Positions 39,547 to 46,632 of a stretch of 64,000 nt of DNA are shown one piece after another (within the stretch, counting starts at the first letter, position 1; each line of letters begins with the position of its first letter). Source of the stretch: Azospirillum cavernae (GTDB taxonomy: Bacteria > Pseudomonadota > Alphaproteobacteria > Azospirillales > Azospirillaceae); NCBI RefSeq assembly GCF_003590795.1, contig NZ_QYUL01000002.1, positions 1,295,001-1,359,000 on the forward strand, written 5' to 3'. The translations under genes and the position numbers were made by a program. The notes beneath the pieces are model-generated. The model was not told the DNA's origin, ran no database searches, and was given only the letters and a program-made list of their open reading frames with translations.

Positions 39547-39577
39547 GCCTCCTCCCCGCGACGGGGCGGGGGGAGGC
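39547..39577 (-). promoter_or_regulatory. Intercistronic hairpin between binding-protein and ATPase genes
   Basis: GCCTCC.CCCCGC / GCGGGG.GGAGGC-type inverted repeat without a T run, in the 91-bp gap. Such hairpins commonly stabilise the upstream mRNA so that the binding protein is made in excess over the membrane parts. The structure is seen; the role is inferred. Confidence 0.55.
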
Positions 39578-39599
39578 CGAACGGCGGGATTGCTGGCGC

Positions 39600-40628
39600 T
39601 TACTTCTTCTCGGACTTGGCGTCGTAGCGCTTGGTCCATTCCGCCAGGATGGCGTCGCGGTTGGCGGCGGCCCAAGCGAAATCGTTGGTTTTCAACATTT
39701 TCGCTTCGGCGTTTTCCGGGTAGTTCGGCAACGCCTTGCCGACGTTCGGCACGGCGGTGACGGCGTAGAACTGGACATACAGCTCGTTCGCCTTCTTGGT
39801 CGCGGCCCAATCGGCCAGCGCCTTGGCGGCGTCGAGATTCTTGGTGCCCTTGACGATGGCGGTGGCTTCTTCTTCCCAGCCCACGCCCTCGCTGGCCAGG
39901 ATCACGTCGATCGGCGCGCCCTTGTTCTTCTGAACCGCGCCCGTGTATTCGATGGAGATGCCGACGGCGTATTCACCGGCGGCGGCCATCTTGCAGGGCT
40001 TGGAACCGGAATGGGTGTAGACGGCGGTGTTCTTGTCCAGCCCGTCCATATAGGCCCAACCGGCGTCCTTGCCCATCTGTTGCAGCCAGCCCGACACGGC
40101 GAGGAAGCCGGTGCCCGAGGAGGCCGGATTCGGCATCACCACCTGGCCCTTGTATTCCGGCTTCAGCAGATCGGCCCAGGAGGCGGGCTTGGGCAGGTTC
40201 TTCTTCGCGGCCTCGACCGTGTTGAAGCAGATCGCCGCCATCCAGGCGTCCATGCCGACCCAGGTCGGCGGCGTCTTGGCGTCGCGGAAGGTCGGCTTCA
40301 CCGCGTCCAGGCCCTTGGGCGCGTAAGGCTCCAGCATGCTCTGCGCGTCCAGCACCATCAGGCTGGAGGCGGCCAGCCCCCACACCACGTCGGCCTTGGG
40401 GTTGGCCTTTTCGGCCAGCAGCTTGGCGGTGACGACGCCGGTCGAATCGCGGACCCATTGAATGGTGATGCCGGGGTTGTCGGCCTCGAACGCCTTCTTG
40501 TAGGGATCGAGCTGCTCGGTCTCCAACGCGGTGTAGACGGTCAGCGTGGTCGCGGCGTGGGCGGCGCTGACCAGGGTCAGCGCGCTGAGCGCGCCGACCG
40601 TGGCGAGAAGCGCGTTGCGGATGTTCAT
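39600..40628 (-). CDS. Periplasmic 2-aminoethylphosphonate-binding protein
   Basis: A 342-residue extracellular solute-binding protein (iron/AEP type). A Sec signal peptide covers about 1-25 ([19 protein letters not shown]). Mature features are [56 protein letters not shown] and a C-terminal lobe ending in Lys-rich sequence. The group includes PhnS2-type AEP-binding proteins, and the neighbours support AEP. It is the first gene of the transporter operon. Confidence 0.92.
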   Translation of the reverse strand: MNIRNALLATVGALSALTLVSAAHAATTLTVYTALETEQLDPYKKAFEADNPGITIQWVRDSTGVVTAKLLAEKANPKADVVWGLAASSLMVLDAQSMLEPYAPKGLDAVKPTFRDAKTPPTWVGMDAWMAAICFNTVEAAKKNLPKPASWADLLKPEYKGQVVMPNPASSGTGFLAVSGWLQQMGKDAGWAYMDGLDKNTAVYTHSGSKPCKMAAAGEYAVGISIEYTGAVQKNKGAPIDVILASEGVGWEEEATAIVKGTKNLDAAKALADWAATKKANELYVQFYAVTAVPNVGKALPNYPENAEAKMLKTNDFAWAAANRDAILAEWTKRYDAKSEKK

Positions 40629-40947
40629 GTCGATGCTCCCGTTGTCCTGTGGACCCGCTTGCCCGATGGTGCAGGGCAGGGGGGCGTGACCCTTACGGAA
40701 GCGTTTTGTAGACCCAGCGGTGAACGGGAACCCGTTAAGCTTTGATGACGGAATCCTCCATCGCCGCGCCCGAATCACGCGGCAAGGCGGCGGCGGTTCG
40801 TTGACTCGTCATTTGGGCGCGGGGCCAAGATCTCGTGAGTCCTCGTATGAATTGGCCGAAGTCCCGGCGCGACGGCGGGGGCGGGAGAGCCTGAAAAGCG
40901 GTCGTCGGATCTTCGCAAAAGGATGGAAACTCATCCAAAGCCAAGCG
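40629..40947. other. Divergent intergenic region between the AEP-binding protein gene and rpmJ
   Basis: About 320 bp without a convincing gene. The - strand frame that spans it has a composition unlike the neighbours and overlaps rpmJ. The promoter of the AEP transporter operon should lie here, but I see no clear -35/-10 pair for it. Confidence 0.6.
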
Positions 40948-40976
40948 TTGACAGGTGGGGGACGTCGCACTATGGT
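40948..40976 (+). promoter_or_regulatory. Sigma-70 promoter of rpmJ
   Basis: TTGACA, then 17 bp, then TATGGT; the -10 box ends 43 bp before the rpmJ ATG. It is a near-consensus housekeeping promoter, consistent with a highly expressed ribosomal-protein gene. Confidence 0.8.
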
Positions 40977-41019
40977 GCGCGCCTTCGATCGAGCCGCCAG
41001 AGCGTCCAGGAACATCATC

Positions 41020-41145
41020 ATGAAAATCGTCAATTCTCTGAAGTCGATGAAGACGCGTCACAAGGCCTGCCGGGTCATCCGCCGCAAGGGCCGTGTCTAC
41101 GTCATCAACAAGCAGAACCCGCGTTTCAAGGCCCGTCAGGGCTGA
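41020..41145 (+). CDS. rpmJ: 50S ribosomal protein L36
   Basis: A 41-residue basic protein: [39 protein letters not shown]. This is the alphaproteobacterial (YkgO-like) form. Only one Cys (C17) remains of the zinc ribbon, which is normal for this lineage. It stands alone between a strong promoter and a strong terminator. Confidence 0.96.
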   Translation: MKIVNSLKSMKTRHKACRVIRRKGRVYVINKQNPRFKARQG

Positions 41146-41198
41146 TCCGGCAAGGCGGCCTGGGACCACTCCCCGGCCTCTTCGCCAACGGGTTTCTC

Positions 41199-41236
41199 GC
41201 AAGAGCCGCGCCTTCGGGCGCGGCTCTTGCGTTTTG
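41199..41236 (+). terminator. Rho-independent terminator of rpmJ with TTCG loop
   Basis: A perfect 14-bp stem, GCAAGAGCCGCGCC / GGCGCGGCTCTTGC, closed by the extra-stable loop TTCG and followed by GTTTT. It lies 53 bp past the rpmJ stop. Confidence 0.9.
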
Positions 41237-41340
41237 GGCTGCGTTTCAGCGTCTTGTGCCCGGACGCCTTGTGTCCACACGGCGGCGAATGGTACGTCTT
41301 ACGGACGGATTCGCCGTTTCGGACAGAAGGACGCCCGCCG

Positions 41341-42828
41341 ATGAAGATGCCGGTCCCGGACAGCGGCGTGATCGCCCGCCGCCGCGCCATCGTCGAGGCG
41401 CTGCGCGCCATCGTCCCCGGCGAGGGGGTGATCGTCGACGAGGCGGAACTCCGCGCCTATGAATGCGACGGGCTGACCGCCTACCGCCAGCTTCCGCTGG
41501 TCGCCGTGCTGCCCAGCACGGTCGATCAAGTGTCGCGCATCCTCAAGACCTGCCAGGAGATGGGGGTGAAGGTGGTGCCGCGCGGGGCGGGAACCTCGCT
41601 GTCGGGCGGGGCCTTGCCGCTGGCCGACGGGGTGCTGTTGGGGATGGGCAAGTTCAAGCGCATCCTGGACATCGACTACGCCAACCGCTGCGCCGTGGTT
41701 CAGCCGGGCGTGACCAATCTCGGCATTTCCAACGCGGTGGCGGGGGAGGGCTTTTACTACGCCCCCGATCCCAGCAGTCAGATCGCCTGCACCATCGGCG
41801 GCAACGTCGCCGAAAACTCCGGCGGGGTCCATTGCCTGAAATACGGGCTGACCACCAACAATCTGTTGGGGGTGGAGCTGGTCTTGATGGACGGAACCAT
41901 CGTCCGGCTCGGTGGCAAGCATCTGGAGGCGGGCGGCTATGATTTGCTGGGAATCGTCACCGGGTCGGAAGGGCTGCTGGGAATCGTCACCGAAGTGACC
42001 GTGCGCATCCTGCGCAAACCGGCGACGGCGCGGGCGGTGTTGATCGGTTTTCCATCCAGCGAGCAGGGCGGCGATTGCGTCGCGGCGATCATCGCGGCGG
42101 GAATCATCCCCGGCGGCATGGAGATGATGGACCGCCCGGCCATCCACGCGGCGGAGGCCTTCGTCCACGCCGGATACCCGTTGGACGTCGAGGCGTTGCT
42201 GATCGTCGAGTTGGACGGCCCGGCGGCGGAGGTCGATCACCTGATCGGGCGGGTCGCCGCCATCGCCGCCGACAAGGGCGCGGTCTGCACCCGCGTCTCG
42301 AATTCCGAAGAGGAACGCTTGGCCTTCTGGGCCGGGCGCAAGGCGGCCTTCCCAGCGGTCGGGCGAATCAGCCCGGATTACTATTGTATGGATGGCACGA
42401 TCCCGCGCAAGGCGCTGCCCCAGGTGCTGACGCGGATGACGGAATTGTCGGCGCGCTATGGCCTGCGCGTCGCCAACGTCTTCCACGCCGGGGACGGCAA
42501 CCTGCACCCGCTGATACTCTACGACGCCAACCAGCCGGGCGAGCTGGAGCGCGCCGAGTCCTTCGGCAACGACATCCTGCGCCTGTGCGTCGAGGTCGGC
42601 GGCGTGCTGACCGGCGAGCATGGCGTCGGCGTGGAAAAGCGCGACCTGATGACCGACCAGTTCGACGCGGCGGATCTGGAGCAGCAACAGCGGTTGAAAT
42701 GCGCCTTCGATCCCGACGGGCTGCTCAACCCCGGCAAGGTCTTTCCCACCCTGCACCGCTGCGCCGAGTTGGGCCGTCTGCATGTTCACCAGGGGGAACT
42801 GCGCTTCCCCGACATTCCGCGCTTTTGA
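41341..42828 (+). CDS. glcD: Glycolate oxidase subunit GlcD
   Basis: A 495-residue FAD-linked oxidase from ATG 41341. The PCMH-type FAD domain shows VVPRGAGTSLSGGALPLADGVLL and IGGNVAENSGGVHCLKYGLTTNNLLG. The C-terminal half has VANVFHAGDGNLHPLI with the conserved His pair, GGVLTGEHGVGVEK and the FDPDGLLNPGKVFP ending. With GlcE and GlcF it oxidises glycolate to glyoxylate at the membrane. It is the first gene of glcDEF; glcE follows after 14 bp. Confidence 0.97.
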   Translation: MKMPVPDSGVIARRRAIVEALRAIVPGEGVIVDEAELRAYECDGLTAYRQLPLVAVLPSTVDQVSRILKTCQEMGVKVVPRGAGTSLSGGALPLADGVLLGMGKFKRILDIDYANRCAVVQPGVTNLGISNAVAGEGFYYAPDPSSQIACTIGGNVAENSGGVHCLKYGLTTNNLLGVELVLMDGTIVRLGGKHLEAGGYDLLGIVTGSEGLLGIVTEVTVRILRKPATARAVLIGFPSSEQGGDCVAAIIAAGIIPGGMEMMDRPAIHAAEAFVHAGYPLDVEALLIVELDGPAAEVDHLIGRVAAIAADKGAVCTRVSNSEEERLAFWAGRKAAFPAVGRISPDYYCMDGTIPRKALPQVLTRMTELSARYGLRVANVFHAGDGNLHPLILYDANQPGELERAESFGNDILRLCVEVGGVLTGEHGVGVEKRDLMTDQFDAADLEQQQRLKCAFDPDGLLNPGKVFPTLHRCAELGRLHVHQGELRFPDIPRF

Positions 42829-42842
42829 AGGGGCGACCCGGC

Positions 42843-44171
42843 ATGACCATCACCACGCTGAAGCCGGACACCGACGCGCAGCTCGCCGACGCCGTGCGCT
42901 GGGCGCTGTCGGCGGGCGAGTCGCTGGAGGTGCTGGGCAGCGGTTCCCGGCGCGGGCTTGGCCGTCCGGTACGGACGACCCACGCGCTCGACCTGTCCGC
43001 CCTGTCGGGGATCGTCGCCTATGAGCCGGAGGAATTGGTGCTGACGGCGCGGGCGGGAACGCCGATGGCGCTGATTCTGCCGCTGCTGGCCGAACGGGCG
43101 CAGCATCTGGCCTTTGAACCGCCGGAGGGCGGCACGCTGGGCGGGGTGATCGCCTGCGGTCTGGCCGGTCCCCGGCGGATTTCGGCGGGATCGGCGCGCG
43201 ACCACGCGCTGGGCATGGCGGGAGTCAGCGGGCGCGGCGAGGCCTATAAGGGTGGCGGCAAGGTGGTGAAGAACGTCACCGGCTATGATCTGCCCAAGCT
43301 GATGGCGGGATCCTTCGGCACGTTGACCGCCTTCACCGAACTGACGGTGAAGGTGCTGCCCGCGCCGGAAGACACGGCGACCCTGTTGCTGTTCGGGCTG
43401 GACGATGTGGCGGCGGTCGGCGTCTTGGACCGCGCGCTGCGCAGCCCCTACGACGTGTCGGGCGCGGCGCATCTGCCCGACGGTTTGGCGGCGCGCTCGA
43501 CCGTGTCGGCGCTGGCGCGGGCGGGCGGGGCGGTGACGCTGGTGCGGTTGGAGGGCTTCGGCCCATCCGTCGCCGCGCGAGTCGCCGCGCTGCGCGAGGA
43601 GTTGCGCGCCGACGTCGTGCTGGACGCGCCCGAGTCGCGGGCGGTGTGGCGCGAGATTCGGGATGTCGGGTGTTTGGGGGGCGTCGGGGATGGGGGTGGT
43701 TCTGGCGCTGGCCCCGGCCCCCTCCCCAACCCTCCCCCGCCTTCGGCGGGAGAGGGGGCCGATCTGTACGCGCGCCTGACTCCCTCTCCCGCGCCAGCGG
43801 GGGAGGGTTGGGGAGGGGGCCAAGGAGGCCAAGGAGGCGACACGCCCCATTTGTGGAAACTCTCCGTCCCCCCCGCCTCCGGCCCATCGGTGGTCGCGGC
43901 GATTCGGCGGACGCTGGCGGTTGAGGCCTTTTATGATTGGGGTGGCGGGTTGGTCTGGCTGACCGCGCCGCCCGATTCGGTCGCCGCCATCCGCCGCGCG
44001 GTCGGCGCGCAGGGCCACGCCACCCTGATTCGCGCGCCGGACGAGGTTCGCGCGGTGACGGCGGTGTTCCAACCGCCGCCCGATCCGCTGATGGCGCTGA
44101 CCCGGCGGGTCAAGGACAGCTTCGATCCCAAGGGGGTGTTGAACCCCGGTCGCCTTTACGCGGGCGTGTGA
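42843..44171 (+). CDS. glcE: Glycolate oxidase subunit GlcE with an in-frame palindromic insert
   Basis: A 442-residue FAD-binding subunit. LEVLGSGSRRGLGRPV, FEPPEGGTLGGVIACGLAGPRR, GKVVKNVTGYDLPKLMAGSFGTL and the end RVKDSFDPKGVLNPGRLY are typical GlcE. Between VWREIRDVG and LWKLSVPP, about 55 residues of Gly/Pro-rich sequence intervene where relatives have a short loop. That segment is encoded by a palindromic repeat (43718-43819) read in frame with no stop codon. The protein is probably functional, because both flanks stay in frame, but this is untested. Confidence 0.95.
   Translation: MTITTLKPDTDAQLADAVRWALSAGESLEVLGSGSRRGLGRPVRTTHALDLSALSGIVAYEPEELVLTARAGTPMALILPLLAERAQHLAFEPPEGGTLGGVIACGLAGPRRISAGSARDHALGMAGVSGRGEAYKGGGKVVKNVTGYDLPKLMAGSFGTLTAFTELTVKVLPAPEDTATLLLFGLDDVAAVGVLDRALRSPYDVSGAAHLPDGLAARSTVSALARAGGAVTLVRLEGFGPSVAARVAALREELRADVVLDAPESRAVWREIRDVGCLGGVGDGGGSGAGPGPLPNPPPPSAGEGADLYARLTPSPAPAGEGWGGGQGGQGGDTPHLWKLSVPPASGPSVVAAIRRTLAVEAFYDWGGGLVWLTAPPDSVAAIRRAVGAQGHATLIRAPDEVRAVTAVFQPPPDPLMALTRRVKDSFDPKGVLNPGRLYAGV
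43718..43819. repeat. GC-rich dispersed palindromic element, copy 4, inside glcE
   Basis: Same ends as copies 1-3 (CCCCCTCCCCAACCCTCCCC ... GGGGAGGGTTGGGGAGGGGG), here entirely within the glcE coding sequence. It is translated as PLPNPPPPSAGEG ... TPSPAPAGEGWGGG. Confidence 0.9.
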
Positions 44172-44184
44172 GGAGACGGCGGCG

Positions 44185-45492
44185 ATGCAAACCAACTTCA
44201 CGCTGGCCCAACTGGCCGACCCGGCGATCCGCGAGTCCGAAGCGATCCTGCGGGCCTGCGTCCATTGTGGCTTCTGCACCGCGACCTGCCCGACCTACAC
44301 CATCCTGGGCGATGAGTTGGACAGCCCGCGCGGGCGCATCTATCAGATCAAGGACATGCTGGAAAAGGGCGGGCCGCCGCCCGACTCGACGGTCAAGCAT
44401 CTCGACCGCTGCCTGTCCTGCCTGTCCTGCATGACCACCTGCCCGTCGGGCGTCCATTACATGCATCTGGTCGATCACGCCCGCGCCCACATCGAACACA
44501 CCCACCGCCGCCCGCTGGCCGACCGGGCGACTCGGGCGCTGCTGGCCCGGCTGCTGACCAATCCGGGCGCGCTGCGGGTGGCGATGCTGGGCGCTTCAGC
44601 GACGCGGCCCTTCCGCGCCCTGCTGCCCAAGCGGTTGCGCGCCATGCTGGCGCTGACCCCGGTCCGCGTCCCCAACCCCAGCGCCAGCGACCGGGCCGGC
44701 GTTTATCCGGCGCAGGGAACCCGGCGCAAGCGGGTGGCGCTGCTGCTGGGCTGCGCGCAACGGGTGCTGGCCCCGTCGATCAACGAGGCGACCATCCGCC
44801 TGCTGACCCGCCACGGCGTCGAGGTGGTGGTGGCGCGCGGGGCCGACTGCTGCGGCGCGCTGACCCATCATATGGGCAAAGAGGCGATGGCGCGCGAACA
44901 GGCCAAGGCGGCCATCGACGCGTGGATCATCGAGGTGGCGGGGGAGGGGCTGGACGCCGTCATCGTCAACGCCTCGGGTTGCGGCACGAGCGTGAAGGAT
45001 TACGGCCATCTGTTCCGCGACGATCCGGCCTACGCCGCCAAGGCCGCGCATGTCGCCGGGCTGGCGCGCGACGTCACCGAATTGTTGGCCGATCTGGGCC
45101 TGAGCGCGCCGGTGATCGCCACCGGGCAGGCGGTGGCCTACCACTCCGCCTGTTCGATGCAGCATGGGCAAAAGCTGAAGGAGCCGCCGCGCGCCCTGCT
45201 GCGCGCCGCCGGATTCGCGGTGAAGGAAATTCCCGACGGGCATCTCTGCTGCGGGTCGGCGGGCACCTACAACCTGCTGCAACCCGAACTGGCCGACGAA
45301 CTGCGCGCCCGCAAAATCGCCGCCATCGCCAGCACAGGCGCGGAGATCGTGGCGGCGGGCAATCTGGGCTGCATCGCCCAAATCGCGGCGGGGGCCACGC
45401 TGCCGACCAATCTGCGGGTGGTTCACACGGTGGAGCTGCTCGATTGGGCGACCGGCGGGCCGAAGCCCGACGCGCTGGCCGGAACGGCCTGA
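44185..45492 (+). CDS. glcF: Glycolate oxidase iron-sulfur subunit GlcF
   Basis: A 435-residue protein with two ferredoxin-type 4Fe-4S sites: C25, C28, C31, C35 (CVHCGFCTATCP) and C76, C79, C82, C86 (CLSCLSCMTTCP). Two CCG-type domains follow (ADCCGALTHHMG and GHLCCGSAGTYNLL). It carries electrons from GlcD flavin to the quinone pool. It follows glcE by 13 bp and completes glcDEF. Confidence 0.97.
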   Translation: MQTNFTLAQLADPAIRESEAILRACVHCGFCTATCPTYTILGDELDSPRGRIYQIKDMLEKGGPPPDSTVKHLDRCLSCLSCMTTCPSGVHYMHLVDHARAHIEHTHRRPLADRATRALLARLLTNPGALRVAMLGASATRPFRALLPKRLRAMLALTPVRVPNPSASDRAGVYPAQGTRRKRVALLLGCAQRVLAPSINEATIRLLTRHGVEVVVARGADCCGALTHHMGKEAMAREQAKAAIDAWIIEVAGEGLDAVIVNASGCGTSVKDYGHLFRDDPAYAAKAAHVAGLARDVTELLADLGLSAPVIATGQAVAYHSACSMQHGQKLKEPPRALLRAAGFAVKEIPDGHLCCGSAGTYNLLQPELADELRARKIAAIASTGAEIVAAGNLGCIAQIAAGATLPTNLRVVHTVELLDWATGGPKPDALAGTA

Positions 45493-45635
45493 CGGGCCTG
45501 GCGCACAGGGGCTTTCACCGGCTCTGCGGCATGGGGGATTCCGCAGCGCTATAAATCTGTGTTTAACTGGGCGCGTCTGTGTCAAAAAACCGCCTTGCTC
45601 CCGATCTTGACCGCCCGCCGAAACGGAATCCCCGC

Positions 45636-46340
45636 ATGAGTGCCTACGGAATCACCCACCGCCTGTCGGCTTGGGGCGTCCATGTCTTCACCGCCAGCGG
45701 GGCGGTGTTGGGCTTGTTGGGGCTGTTGGCGACGGCGGCGGGCGACGCGAAACTGTGTTTGGCGTGGCTGGGCGTGGCGCTGGTGGTCGATGGCGTGGAC
45801 GGCACGCTGGCCCGCCGCGCCTCGGTCAAGCAGGTGCTGCCGGGAATCGACGGGTCGGTTCTGGATCTGGTGATCGATTATCTCACCTACGTCGTCGTCC
45901 CGGCGGTGTTCATGCACCGCTTCGGGTTGTTGCCGGAGGGGCTTGTCAGCATCGCGCTGGCCGCCTGGGTGCTGCTGACCTCGCTCTATTGCTTCGCCAA
46001 CGTGCAGATGAAGAGCGGCGACAATTATTTCGTCGGTTTCCCGGCGATCTGGAACGTCGTGGCGCTGTATCTCTGGCTGCTGAACCTCGACCCCTGGATC
46101 AACGCGGCGGTGGTGCTGGCGCTGGGGCTGCTGACCTTCACGACGATGAAGTTCCTGCACCCCTTCCGGGTCAAAGCCCTGATGCCGCTGAACATCGGCG
46201 TCACCAGCGTGTGGCTGCTGTGCTGCGGCGCGCTGGTGGTGCTGTCGCCCGAGCGGCCCGGCTGGCTGTTCGGCCTGTGGCTGGCCTCGTCCGGCTATTA
46301 CGGCGCGGTCTGTCTGTGGCGGACGCTGCGCGGTCCTTGA
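45636..46340 (+). CDS. pcs: Phosphatidylcholine synthase
   Basis: A 234-residue membrane protein that condenses CDP-diacylglycerol with choline. About seven to eight helices and the CDP-alcohol phosphotransferase motif are visible: D52, D55-G56, A59-R60, G73, D77, D81. The 12-residue gap between AR and G is the one found in rhizobial Pcs. HPFRVKALMPLNIGV near 185 also fits. ATG 45636 is preferred; an in-frame GTG at 45579 would add 19 residues. The 143-bp gap after glcF suggests its own promoter. Confidence 0.95.
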   Translation: MSAYGITHRLSAWGVHVFTASGAVLGLLGLLATAAGDAKLCLAWLGVALVVDGVDGTLARRASVKQVLPGIDGSVLDLVIDYLTYVVVPAVFMHRFGLLPEGLVSIALAAWVLLTSLYCFANVQMKSGDNYFVGFPAIWNVVALYLWLLNLDPWINAAVVLALGLLTFTTMKFLHPFRVKALMPLNIGVTSVWLLCCGALVVLSPERPGWLFGLWLASSGYYGAVCLWRTLRGP

Positions 46341-46393
46341 AGCCGGGGCCAATCGTTTGACGGCGGGCTTGTGTGGTCCAAAAGAAAATTTCA

Positions 46394-46499
46394 CACGGAT
46401 GAACACGGATATCCACGGATGAACACGGATCAGATTGATCTCTTTTAATCCGTGTTTATCCGTGGGCCGACGCAGTCGGCATCCGTGTTCATCCGTGTC
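46394..46499. repeat. 106-bp nested inverted repeat, copy 2
   Basis: Same plan as the copy at 30662. The outer arms (ACACGGATGAACACGGAT / ATCCGTGTTCATCCGTGT) pair perfectly over 18 bp. The side hairpin is GCCGAC-GCA-GTCGGC, differing from copy 1 by paired changes. It lies between pcs and the DUF2339 gene, in a 292-bp gap with no gene. Confidence 0.9.
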
Positions 46500-46632
46500 A
46501 AAAGACACTCTTTAAAACGTGCTTGCTCTGACATCGGGCGTGGTGATCTCAACGCTCTTTCCATCGCAAGACAAGCGCGCGGCGTGAGGCTATCCTGATC
46601 GGCGGTTGAACCGGCGATGGGGCGGCGTCACG

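Noticed and set aside
40735..41280. A 181-codon - strand frame in the gap before rpmJ
   Set aside because: It is antisense to rpmJ and its promoter and terminator, and shows no domain or ribosome-binding site.
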